This document shows positions 11,761 through 22,509 of a DNA stretch of 64,000 bases, piece after piece (within the stretch, counting starts at the first letter, position 1; every line of letters begins with the position of its first letter). Made by a program: the position numbers and the translations under genes. Source of the stretch: Isoetes taiwanensis (lineage: Eukaryota > Streptophyta > Lycopodiopsida > Isoetales > Isoetaceae); assembly GCA_021234155.1 (NCBI GenBank), contig JAJEKV010000001.1:23297189-23361188 (forward strand), in the 5' to 3' direction. Below the pieces are notes generated by a model. That model saw only the letters and a program-made list of their open reading frames with translations. It made no database searches and was not told the DNA's origin.

Positions 11761-12735
11761 GATAGATGCCATCTGAGTGCTGCCACACTTCTACACCTAA
11801 ACAATAATGCATAAGGCCAAGGTCAGTCATCTCGAAGGACGAAGATAACTTCAACTTCAATGTAGAAATCAACACATCAGCATCTCCTGTGATGATCAAA
11901 TCATCAACATACAAAACCACAACGCACATTCGGCCTTCATGTGATTTGCAATAAAGATTGGGGTCTGCTGCACTTCTGCTGAACCCCTGCTCAAGAAAGA
12001 AAGCATTAATTTTCGCATGCCAACATCTTGGAGCCTGCTTCAAGCCATAAATGCTTTTCTTCAAATGACAAACCAGCTGCTCCTTCCCTTGAACAACAAA
12101 TCCTGGAGGTTGAGTCATATAGACCTCTTCCTCCAAATCACCATTCAAAAAAGCAGATTTAATGTCCATTTGAAATATTGGCCAACCTTTCATCGCAAAG
12201 AATGGCTATAACGATCTAATAGTGGACATTAAATTTCACGGAGCAAAGACTTCATCATAATCTAAGCCTTTTTTCTGTGCAAAACCCTTGGCTACAAGTC
12301 TAGCTTTATGCTTTGACACTGTCCCATCAGCATGAAATTTGGTTCTAAACACCCACTTACAGCCAATAACGTGCTTATCAGCTGGTAGTTCAACCAATTC
12401 CCATGTGCCTTGCTTCATCAATTGAAAGTATTCTTCTTCCATTGCATGCTGCCACTGCGGATCACTAGCTGCTTCATGAAAGGTGTGTGGATCAACATGA
12501 TCCGGACCTTTGCCATTAAAGGCAAGGTTACATGATCCATTAGACTTCTCCTGTTTCTCCATCGACGCGTCTGATCTCCTAGGTTCAACAACGGGTACAA
12601 CGAGTCTTTGCAACCGGTTACGCAACAATTTGTTTTTCCTTGAGACGTCGTCTTGATCTCCTAGGTTTAACAACGGGGAGGTATAGCGGGTGCTGCTACA
12701 ATAGGTCTTTATGTAACGAGTCTTTGGATCGGTGC
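11760..12735 (-). pseudogene. Copia reverse transcriptase
   Basis: The N-terminal part (in frame 12769-12236) has HAMEEEYFQLMKQGTWELV, GCKWVFRTKFHADG and KARLVAKGFAQKKGLDYDEV. After an indel near 12200 the frame 12193-11600 carries [32 protein letters not shown] and the active-site [12 protein letters not shown]. The YVDD site is intact. The short gap between the frames is out of phase, so translation would stop after EVFAP. Confidence 0.9.
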
Positions 12736-14177
12736 TCACATTACCTTCATGTGTCTTTGGACTCCCCACGAAAAGGAACCAACCTGCTCATGGACCATAG
12801 GGCGAGTGGGATTGGGATCATCCCGTGCCACTACTTCAGGCAAATGCGAGTTTACTGGAGAAACCACTAGAGAGGGAGAGAAAGGTCTACCAGCAGCTGC
12901 TATCAGATCTCCAACATCCAAGCTGCTGTCATTGTGAACTGCAGGAGAATCACTCGAAGATAGACCATCATACACAGCATCTTCAACGAACTGAGTTGAC
13001 CTGCTTACAATAACTTGCTTGTTGAAAGGATCATACAACTTGTAACCTTTCTGATTTTCTGGATACCCAATAAAGATGGCTTTGACAGCCCTGTCATGCA
13101 ACTTCCCATACGTTTTTAGCTTCTCAGCAGGTATGGAAGCATAAGCCAAGCATCCAAACACCCTTAAATGAGACACATCTGGTTTCATTCTCCAAAATGC
13201 TTCATAAGGAGTCACATCCTGGACTGCCTTAGTAGGCGATCTATTTGCCAAATATGCTGCTGTCACTACTGCCTCTCCCCAAAAAGATTCAGGCAGTTGC
13301 TTGTGACTCATCATAGATCTTGCCAAATCAAGCAAAGATCGATTCCTCCTTTCAGCTACACCATTCTGTGGATGAGCATAAGGAATGATTAACTGTCTTT
13401 CAATACCTTCTTCCATGAGAAACTCATCAAAGGCATTAGAAACATATTCACCTCCATTGTCACTTCTCAACTTTTTTATTACTAACCCTGTCTGCTTTTC
13501 GACTGCTGCTTTGAAGGCCTTGAACTTGCCAAGCACCTCAGTTTGCGATTACCAAAAGTATACACCCAAGTGTACCTACTGAAATCATCAATCAGGGTCA
13601 AGAAATACCTCTTTCCACCTAGTGAAACATCAGGCATATAGCACAAATCAGAATGCAGCAGCTCAAGAGGTTGAGTTGCTCGATGAATAGCCTGCTGTGG
13701 AAAAGGCTGTTGAGGTTGCTTTTCGAGAGATGGCATGCAAAGCACACTCAAGCTTGACACATTTGAGAGAGGGAATACCAGAACCATCTTGTTCTTGTAC
13801 AAAGCATGTACAACAGTGCCTCCAACATGACCAAAACGAGCATGCCACAGATGCTCAGCAGTCAAGTCAGCACATACAAGACCATGTTCAGTCTTATGAA
13901 CTGAACCATCAAAGACATACAAGCCATTCTGCAGCGTCCACTGTGCCATGAACTGCAGACTTTTCAAGTCAATTCCTTCAAGTGGATTTCTGCCCAGCAG
14001 ATAGGCTTTTCCATTTCCGAGAACAATGTAATGGCCTGCTTTATCAAATTCAGCGGACATGATATTAGACGTAATCCGGGGAGCAAACATGACATTCCTC
14101 ACCTTACTAACTACATCACGTCCATGCAATTGAAAAGCTACAATCCCTTTCTGTGATAGGAAGAGAATATCCATCAC
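12736..14177 (-). pseudogene. Copia integrase
   Basis: Frame 14177-13482 holds the pre-integrase zinc region (LWHARFGHVGG), LELLHSDLCYMP (first Asp) and DDFSRYTWVY. After a shift near 13520 the frame 13536-12736 holds KKLRSDNGGEY (second Asp), NGVAERRNRSLLDLARSM (Glu) and the GKLHDRAVKAIFIGYPENQK block typical of copia integrases. Pieces of about ten residues around the shift are lost between frames. It would cut and join cDNA ends to host DNA if restored. Confidence 0.9.
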
Positions 14178-15150
14178 CCATCTTCACATCACCTCCGGAT
14201 CGGTTCAAGTTCGAAAAAACACATCTGAATCTCGGTAAGATGAACCGTGACCCCCGGAGTCCAAAATCCGGTCCTTCAGTAAGGTGCCGCCGCCGCAAAG
14301 ATTCGTGGATATTCAGCATCAAAAGTGGCACATGCAACAAAGACTTGGTCTCTCCCTTAGAGTTGATCACAGTGCTTCTCGTGTCACTAACCTTTGAGCT
14401 TTTCTTCTCCTTCTTACAATTCGAACTGTAGTGACTCTTTTCACCACAATTCCAGCACTTGAACTCCTTGGATTTCTTACCTTCAGACTTCACATTTTCT
14501 GACTTCTTAGAGTCTTTGCTATCAGCAAACTTCTTCTTGGTGTCAGCTCGAGAAGTAGACACAAAATTAGCATGGTCCACTCTCCCATCCCTTTGCTTCT
14601 GCACCAACTCCTCTTGTTGCAGTAGAATGGTTACTTTGGCTATATCAATCTTCTCCTTGTACCTGATCTTCGAAGAGATAATATCATACGAAGGAGGAAG
14701 ACCAACCAAGATATCTTGAATCACTGTTTTTTCGACAAAGGCACTCCACCCGGCAACCATGTAATCCAAGCGCCATTGCTTCATCCCGAGTAAGGTATCT
14801 TTGTGATGATTTGAAATCGCCTAATTGGGCATGTCTCATTTTGTTCTGGATCAGCATTTGGGTAGCCATACCCTTGCTATCAAGAGACTTCTCCAAATGA
14901 GACCACATCTCCTTAAACTTCGATGCAAATGGTTGATTTCATGACCAATTGTCTCTTCAGCCAACATTTTGACAAGAGCACAAGCTTTCTGGTTTATCCT
15001 GCCAGCATCTGCTGACTTGGTGCTGATAAAGTCTTTATCAAACACCGCTCCCATGTCACTAAATATCAAATAATTCACCATAAACTTCTTCCAAGCAGGG
15101 TAATTATTATTAGTGAGCTTTGCATTCTGTGAGAACTTGAATGGATCCAT
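14178..15150 (-). pseudogene. Copia gag and protease
   Basis: Gag starts with MDPFKFSQNAKLTNNNYPAW (ATG at 15150). The frame shifts twice before the nucleocapsid knuckle CWNCGEKSHYSSNC (about 14465-14424). The protease motif LDSGG is readable only in another frame around 14250, next to HLTEGPDFGL, so the protease is also frameshifted. Copia gags of this type contain one CCHC knuckle, as here. Confidence 0.8.
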
Positions 15151-15469
15151 GAATTTCTCCTGCTTTCAGCAGCCAAAAAGATGGTTGAGAAAACAAATTC
15201 GTCACCAAACAAGGCACCCACTAGAAAAGTTGAATCTTGAATTTTGTCACCAAGAAGGTCTTGGAAAACTCGAATCTCACACCAGAACTTGCTGGAAAAT
15301 CCGAATCACTCTCCTAAAACACTTCCTCCAGGCCAAAAAGCAAGAATCTTCTACAATGCTGCAAATGAGATTTTCCACCACCAAATCTCAGCCAAAGATC
15401 TCCTGGAAACGATGGCCAATCCAATTTGGATGCTTCTCCAATAGCTTGCTCTATTCTTCCCTCAAGAAA

Positions 15470-15482
15470 GCATCTGATACCA
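15470..15482 (-). other. Copia primer-binding site (initiator-Met tRNA)
   Basis: Directly after the 5' LTR, in element orientation, the sequence is TGGTATCAGATGC. It matches the 3' end complement of initiator-Met tRNA (TGGTATCAGAGC) except for one inserted base. Confidence 0.9.
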
Positions 15483-15831
15483 TGATAGAACTAGTGCAAA
15501 ACCAGCACAAACCCGCAAGATCGACTCAAGAGATAGAATAGAAGAACAAGAATAACTCTATTGAGAAAAACAATAGGAAATACAATCTCTACTTTTGAGC
15601 ATTGCATAGTACATAACGTACAATCAATATATACAACCGGTGAGACTAAGAATAGTAGTCTACCATTTAACCACCGCCCATTAATTACGGCACTGATTTA
15701 GGGTCGGTGCTCAGTGCTGACAAAGTGCTGTCTTCTGTACATTTCAGCACCTTCTCAGCACCTGTGTGCTAAGTGCTGAACCACTGCTGTTTTAGCACAT
15801 TATGCTTAGTCAGCATATTTATATTCCAACA
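15483..15831 (-). repeat. Copia 5' LTR
   Basis: 349 bp, direct repeat of 10540-10888. The target duplication CATTC follows at 15832-15836. Confidence 0.95.
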
Positions 15832-15944
15832 CATTCATTATCACAGGGATTGCTGGAACGCACTCTTATACGCTGCAAACTATGGATATGGTGGAGCTAC
15901 CCAATCCCCAAAATTCCTTGCATTTAAAGAAGTATTGGCCATAG
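15832..15944 (+). pseudogene. Gypsy1 integrase C-terminus (after the copia insertion)
   Basis: With the duplicated CATTC removed, the reading from NLWEGPF continues as IITGIAGTHSYTLQ and ends SLHLKKYWP with a stop at 15942-15944. This is the standard end of Ty3 integrases (G-P-F/Y, then HLKKYY/WP). It shows that the copia element interrupts one ancestral open frame. Confidence 0.9.
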
Positions 15945-17938
15945 CAGGTCGAAGAGGTAAGTAGGTAGGAGTCGTTTTTACGTCAAGTTGTTGTTTTTTG
16001 CATTGGTAGGAGTTGTTTTATATCAAGTTGTTGCTTTTGCATTTGGGTTTCATAGGTTAGGTGGCATAGATTTCGTCTCTCACTGAAGTTAGTAGTGTCT
16101 TGACTGTTATAGGTTTCATATTGAAGTAGCATAACGTCCTAAAGAAGCAAGGCTGGATCAAATATAGTTGTTGACTGCCAAAATTGCATCAGTGGTTGAT
16201 TGTTTTCCATGCTTGATGGTATTTCTCTTGTTATAGAGGTTTCTACAGCATATGCATCTCCTTTTCATGTTGCAAATGAATGTAACCTTGTAATATCTGA
16301 AGCAATATTTTTAGGGCAAGTGTAATGATTGTAGTTCTGGAAGCCTTGTTGCATGCACGTTGTTAATGGCAACAAAATACTTTTGGGGCATTTACCATTA
16401 GAAATAGATGCACAAGATTTGAGTGCAGAGAATTTCTTACAACAGGTTTTATCATGATGATGAGCACCACTCCTTAACGGATATGACAATTCCACGTACA
16501 AGAGGAAAGGACTAATGATTTTCAGGCCATGCAGGTTCACCTGGCAATCATCTCACTCATAGAACCTTCCACCTGTTACGCATATTTTCCACCTCCCCAT
16601 TTGCAGGTCCATTTGCATGCCATCCATATTTTTATAATGGCATGACGATCCACCTAAGTAGATGCTTTCTACTAACCAATCTGGGGTCCATGCAGGTTCA
16701 TCCGTATTACATCCAACTTCATACTCATATCATCTGTTCATATCCATCCATGCTGTTTTCCATCTGCAGGTCACATTAGCATGCCAACCACCTCATTCCA
16801 TAATTGACATGGCACAAGTTTCATAAATCATGTCAACTTCAAGGACATCACCTTGAGACAAGTGTTAATCAGTCCAAACATTCTTATGTACTCCGAATAA
16901 AAGTTGCAGATTCCCAACACTTGCAAGTGACTGTGTAACTTCAAGCTTCAACTTGTCTCTTCATCTGGTGGGTATCACATCACTTCAAGAGAGCAAATGC
17001 CCACTTCCACTTCCAGAATTCCGTAAGATCGTACGAGACATCTTTAGGGAACTTCTATATCAGAGCAGTTTTTCAAGATTGCAGCAAATTTCGCAGCCAA
17101 GCATTTCTAAAGGCACGCAATTGACTTATGTTCTTGAGACAGAGCAAGGTACTTGATGGTTCCAGAAGTACTCCGTTCAGTGTAGTTATGTTTTTGCAAC
17201 CTTGTGCAGTAGCTATGAGATGAGGAAGGAAAAACTAGGTGGCCGCGGGACCAGCCATTCTTTTTTGGGGCATAAATGTTGCCCTTGGCAACATTCTTAG
17301 GATTTGTATGCAGTAAATGCAGGAGATGGACGATAGCATGCTTGTTTCCAAGCCATTATGAAGTAGCATGCAATTATGAAATTGCAGAATCCCTTTTGGG
17401 GCATAAATGTTGCTCTCTGCAACATTAGACAAGGATTTGTACACAGGAATGAACGAAATAAAATGCAGGGAAAATGGGAACAAACACATGCTATCGAGAA
17501 GATATATTTTCAAGAAATTATGAAGTGCGGAGACGGGAACAACCATATGATAAGGAGCAATAAAGAAATGACTGCATCACTGGGAGCAAAATACGTAAGT
17601 GTGCTGAGTTCAAGATTTTTTTATTTCTCCTATTATATTGGGACCTGTGCCTAGTTTCCCATTCTCCTGTTGCCCACTATCACATTTTACCCTTAATACC
17701 CATTCAGTCGCTCAACATGCTATTTTCCATTATCTGTCCCTTAGCACATGGTCAGCTGGCATCCCTCGTCTTGTCTTGTTTTCTTCTATTTTCCCTGACC
17801 ATCCCTAGCTTATTGTGCAACCACATAGGAATGGCATACCCAATTGTTTGTAAGGCTTCATATGGAAGATGAGCACAAAAAAGAATGGGAAAGGTTCGTA
17901 GACCATACCCTTAATAAAAAATAAAAAATAACAAAAAA
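15945..17938 (+). other. Gypsy1 3' non-coding region
   Basis: No coding motif was recognised between the integrase stop and the right LTR. It contains a partial duplication about 130 bp apart (TTTTGGGGCATAAATGTTG at 17264 and 17394). It ends in an A-rich run followed by AAAGAGGAAGGGC (17941-17953), a good polypurine tract just before the LTR. A region of about 2 kb is long for a Ty3 element and might hold decayed sequence. Confidence 0.5.
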
Positions 17939-18825
17939 AAAAAGAGGAAGGGCTATTATGACGTTTTTCTACGGCTCACAAATCCAGCCTTACAGAAAAC
18001 CTGTTTTCACCGCTTCTTCACCAAATTTTGCCTTGAATCATGCCTCACCGATTTCCAGAGAATACTCGTGGCACCCATCTGAACCTTGCTTCACCGCTTT
18101 CCACAATATCCCCGTGGCAGAGATCCCAACCTAATAGGAGAAATAGAAGGAGGCAGGAATTACAAAAGGGAGCAGGAAGAAGAAAAAAGAGTCAGCTTTT
18201 CCACAAGCAGATCAAGACATTCACTTTGATCACTTTTTTACAGGTCCATTGTGTTAGTTCATGTGTATCGTTTTGTCCATAGCAGTGATTTGATGGCAGA
18301 ATTTCATACTATCCACATTCATATATGACAGCAACTTTATGACAGAATTGGTGCAAGCTTTGGCAACAAATGTTTGCATGGCTTCCATATTCAGATTGCT
18401 TGAATGAATGACATGAAGTGAAGCTTTTACAGGAATGACTGAAAACAGAACTTTGTGCAAGCATCTTCTGAGAACTCAGGTTTGTTAGACATGAATGTGG
18501 TGAAGTTTAATTTTCACAGGAAAAACTGAATGCAGGAGTTAATGTAAGCTTCTCAGGCAGATATATTAACATAGAACAGGGTTGCTTGAATGAACATGGT
18601 TCAGTGATGCTCATACATGGAAGAATGACAGCAAAATTTTATGCAAGCTTCTATTGCAAATATTTTGAGGCTCCAAACCATAGGTTAGCTTGAGCAAACA
18701 GTAGTGAAGTTTGGATCAGAAAGAACGGAATGATTTAAATGTTACATTAGTGAGAAAACAAAGAAAAAGAAAGATATTGCTGGAAAAGTCATATCAGTTC
18801 AGAGGCTGCAGCAACTATTATGAAT
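17939..18825 (+). repeat. Gypsy1 right LTR, truncated at its 3' end
   Basis: Direct repeat of 4208-5082. The match stops at 18825, where the left copy continues into U5-like sequence. From 18826 onward the sequence belongs to the tail of the minus-strand chromovirus. No remaining piece of the LTR was found beyond 41206, so a deletion probably accompanied or followed that insertion. Confidence 0.8.
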
Positions 18826-19244
18826 GGCTAATCTCCCGGCATAGGAAGAGGATGTTTCTTCCATCGTGGCCGTGGAGACAGTGCCCTAGCATGCCTATAT
18901 GGCACTCATGCCTACACCTTTAGTTGCCCAGCGTGGAGGATAGGGTCCTTCCCGTATGTAGGGCGTGAAGGATAGGGTCCTCCTTGTAGGCATTGACTAG
19001 AGGTGCTTTTCCTATTAATGCATTCCTGAATGACCTCCTTTCTCTCGAGGTCGTCTACTTCCGTGGAACAGAAGTAGACTTTCTAATCTACCTTCCCTCA
19101 TTCAAGCGGAACCGCGGTCATGCCTACATTGACATTACACCACGTCCTAGAGATCACCGTAGTGGTCTCATCATCGGTAACAACGCATGCAACCCATACG
19201 AAGCATAGGTTGCATGCGTAGATTAATCTTAACTACACAAGACA
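18826..19244 (-). other. Chromovirus 3' tail (non-coding)
   Basis: No coding motif. It contains a strong hairpin at 19183-19219 (12-bp stem ACGCATGCAACC, 13-nt loop) and a short direct repeat around AGGATAGGGTCCT (18937 and 18969). No LTR-like match to 39624-41206 is visible here. Confidence 0.5.
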
Positions 19245-21599
19245 TTAATCCACACACATCGACATGCCTGAGCCGATTTCTTTGGAGATGACCTTGCCGT
19301 CCCATTGCTCCATGAACTGTGGGTACTGCTTTAATAGATCTTTCTTAAGTACCTATGTCGCGTCTTCCACCGGCAAGTGTTTCCACTTGACCAAGTATTG
19401 GAGAAATTCTGATCTCCTTGTTTTCTTGAAGGCTTTATCAAGAATCAATTCTGGAACTATTTCCAGCTGCTCCTCCGTCATTTCCAACAATGTTGGAGTG
19501 TCCAAGACTTCGTCTGGATTGGGAGTATGCTTCTTCAACAAAGTCACGTGGAAGACTTTATGAATCTTTAGGTGTGCTGGTAGATCCAATCTGTAGGATT
19601 GATTACCTATTATCTTGATTTTTCTGAAAGGTCCAGCCCACCTTGGAGCAAGCTTCTTACAATTTTCGATGCGGAGCTTCGCCTGCTTCACTTTGATCTT
19701 GAGCCATATGTCGCCAACCTGGAACTCTCTGACCGTCCGATGCTTGTCGGCGATGCTCTTTTGTCGGCTTCTTGCTGCAAGAAGATATCCTCGAACTTCT
19801 TCCACCAACTGCTGCATGTCGGCCAACATTTGCTGTGAAACCTCTACTTTTGACACGGGGTTGTGCCAAGTGTCTGGAGTTAGGCATTGGTAGCCGTAGT
19901 TGATCATGAACGGCGACATTTGGGATGATTCCTGCTTGGTGCTATTATACGCAAACTCCACCAAGTGAATAAATTCTTCCCACATACCTTGCTTGTTCCA
20001 GACATAGTTTCGTAGCATATCCTCCAAAATTCTGTTGGTCCGCTCCGTTTGCCCATCTGTCTGAGGATGATAGGCCGTGCTCATGGATAGCTTCGTCTGA
20101 ATCGTGGCAAAGATGTCCTGCCAAAAAGCACTCATGAACTTGGGATCTCTGTCGGAGATGATCTCCCTCGGCATGCCATGGAGCCTGAAGATTTCTTTGG
20201 TGAAGAGCTTCGCTGTATCCATAGCCGTGTCGCTGGTCCTGCAAGGCACGAAGTGTGCCATCTTCGATAACTTGTCGACCACTACCATCAAAGCATCCTT
20301 CCCTCTTACTGTCCTTGGAAGCCCTGTTATGAAGTCCATGCTGATGACCTCCCACTTAGCATTCGGCACCGCTAATGGTTCCAATGCCCCTGGAATTTGA
20401 AGCTGCTCTACTTTCGTCTGCTGACATAGCTGACACTCTTTGATGTAGCGAGCTACCTGCTTCTTCATTCCTGGCCAATAGTAGCTGCTGCGCACTTTGA
20501 AATATGTCTTCATAAATCCTGCATGGCCAGCTATTGGGCTGTTGTGGGTGTCGTGGAGAATCAACTTCCTTACCCCTGATGATTCCGGCACGCACAACTT
20601 GTTCTTATGGTACAAGAGATTACCTTTCTTTTTAAAATTTTTGAAGGTCTCTCTCTCCTTATCTGTTCTTGCTTCCCTGTATACGCTTGCCCATACTTCC
20701 TTGAAGTCCACATCTGTTGGCAAGGTCTCTTCAATCTTCTTCCCGAAATCGCTGGAGAGCGTCAAAATTGCATTGCAATGCACTCTAGTTGTCAGGGGAT
20801 GCCTTGAAAGAGCATCTGCTACCACATTGAGCTTCCCGGGCTTGTAGACTATATCAAAGTCATACTCTTCGAGGAACTCCATCCACCTTCGCTGCCTCAG
20901 GTTAAGGTGTGGTTGCGTGAATACATACTGGAGGCTCTGATGATCTGTGTCCAATTGGAACTTTCTTCCCAAGAGATAGTGCCTCCAAATTCTTAATGCC
21001 CTGACAACTGCAAGCAATTCTTGATCGTGCGTCGGGTAGCGCGTTTCGGTGTTGTTCATCTTCCTGGAATCATACGCTACTACTCGCTCTTCCTGCATGA
21101 GCACTGCGCCTGTGGCTATCTTACTTGCGTCTGTCACCACCAACTTGTCTTTCTCTGGGTCTGGCAGGGTCAAGACGGGGGCGGTTGTCAAAGCTTCCTT
21201 CAACAATTCAAACCCCGCTTGGGCTTTCTTGTGCCAATGATCTGCCCAATCTTTCACCTTTTCTGCCCTCGTCAAGTCTGTTAGCGGGGCTGCTATCTTT
21301 GCAAAGTTCTTTACAAACTTCTTGTAGTACCCTGCGAGGCCAAGAAAACTTCTGACCTCATGGACGTTCTTCGGTGCCGGCCACTGAATCACTGCTTCAA
21401 TCTTGGCGGGATCCGTCGAGATTCCTTCTGCTGAGATCACATGACCCACGTATTCCACCTTCTCTGTTGCGAAGTGGCACTTCGACAACTTGGCGTACAA
21501 CTGGTGCCTCTTCAACTTCTCCAGCACTCTCCTTAAGTGTTGTACGTGTTCTTCAAGGGATCTGCTATACACCAAAATGTCATCAAAGAATACTATCAC
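19245..21599 (-). pseudogene. pol: Chromovirus RT (second half), RNase H, integrase and chromodomain
   Basis: One open frame from the RT active site FFDDILVYS (21594 down) through [11 protein letters not shown], the RNase H ([33 protein letters not shown]), the integrase zinc finger ([25 protein letters not shown]) and the DDE core ([29 protein letters not shown]). It continues through the GPF/Y module ([10 protein letters not shown]) to the chromodomain ([31 protein letters not shown]). The chromodomain is cut by TAG at 19353-19355, where the family has Trp (TGG). The frame is then open as VLKKDLLKQYPQFMEQW to a TAA at 19245. Chromodomains of such integrases read methylated histone H3 tails and guide insertion. 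Confidence 0.92.
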
Positions 21600-21641
21600 A
21601 AAGGTGTCTCTAGAACTCCCTGAAGATGTCGTTCATGAGCC

Positions 21642-22476
21642 TCATGAACGTTCTGGGGCGTTCGATAAGCCGAAAGGCATTACCGTGAACTCATAGTGCC
21701 CGTACCGCATTCTGAAGGCGGTTTTATGAATATCTTCTTCCTTTATCCGGATCTGATGATAGTCTGACCTTAAGTCAATTTTGGAGAAGACTTTTGCCCC
21801 TTTGAACTGATCCATCAAGTCATCCGATCTGGGGAGCGCATACTTGTTCTTGATGGTGTGCTTGTTCAACTGGCTATAGTCTATGCACATCCTCAAACTG
21901 CCATCCTTCTTCTTGACAAAAAGAATGGGTGCTCCAAATGGTGAGACACTAGGTCTAATGAAGCCTAGGTCGAGCAACTCCTGCAATTGCTTCTTTAGCT
22001 CCGTCAGCCTCCTGCGTCGTCATTCTGTGTGGAGCCTTGCTTGTCGGCTTCGTTCCTAGTTCGAGTGCTATCTCACACTCGACTCCCCTGTAAGGAGGGA
22101 GGTGCTCGATCTCATCTGGAAAGAGATCGTGGAACTCCGTGATCAACTTAGCTATTTGCTTGGGCAACTTGCTGAGCACCTTGTCTTCTTTGCTTTCTTC
22201 TGACTCGGGCTCTTCAATCTCAAGCTTGAAGATGTATGCTACCTGCTCGCTCTTGATGCACTTGAGCAGCCGTTTACTTGACATGCACTGCATGATGGGA
22301 GCAACTTCTTTACCTGTGATCTCGATAATCTTGCCGTCGGGCGTTGTGAAGGTCACCTTGCGCTTTCCACAATCAATGATGGCTCCTGCTGGTCCAAGAT
22401 ACTCCATTCCTATGATCAAGTCGTACTTGCCAATGCCCATGACTTCTGCCCCCATCTGAATGTTAATCCCTGGCAA
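21642..22476 (-). pseudogene. Chromovirus protease end and RT first half
   Basis: Frame 22476-21955 holds the C-terminal protease (YDLIIGMEYLGPAGAIIDC) and the RT start (FHDLFPDEIEHLPPYRGVEC). The reading shifts near 21990 to frame 21986-21642: [53 protein letters not shown] (motif A) and MPFGLSNAP. About 15 residues are then out of frame before FFDDILVYS. The order and motifs are those of chromoviruses. At least two indels separate this from the following frame. Confidence 0.88.
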
Positions 22477-22509
22477 GTCGATGTCGAAGTTGATCCTCTT
22501 GTCTGCTGT

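Larger units (their letters stand above)
10540..15831 (-). mobile_element. Ty1/copia LTR retrotransposon inserted in Gypsy1 integrase
   Basis: A complete structural element on the minus strand: 349-bp LTRs (10540-10888 and 15483-15831) beginning TGTTGG and ending CTATCA in element orientation, a primer-binding site, a polypurine tract, and gag-protease-integrase-RT-RNase H in copia order. The LTRs differ at only two bases by my comparison (about 0.6%), so the insertion is young and later than Gypsy1. Despite this, the polyprotein is broken by several frameshifts. A 5-bp target duplication CATTC flanks it. Confidence 0.95.
4208..18825 (+). mobile_element. Gypsy1: Ty3/gypsy LTR retrotransposon, degenerate, split by a copia element
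   Basis: Two near-identical blocks of about 880 bp (4208-5082 and 17939-18825) in direct orientation bracket one Ty3-type polyprotein. Internal order is gag, aspartic protease, an extra RNase H, reverse transcriptase with a decayed own RNase H, and integrase. The flanking blocks differ at roughly eight bases plus small indels (about 1% by eye). The reading frame of the integrase end continues across the copia element inserted at 10540-15831. The last ~100-150 bp of the right repeat are missing where the minus-strand chromovirus sequence starts at 18826. Three frameshifts and a mutated RT active site make it non-autonomous. I could not fix exact LTR ends or a primer-binding site. Confidence 0.85.
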
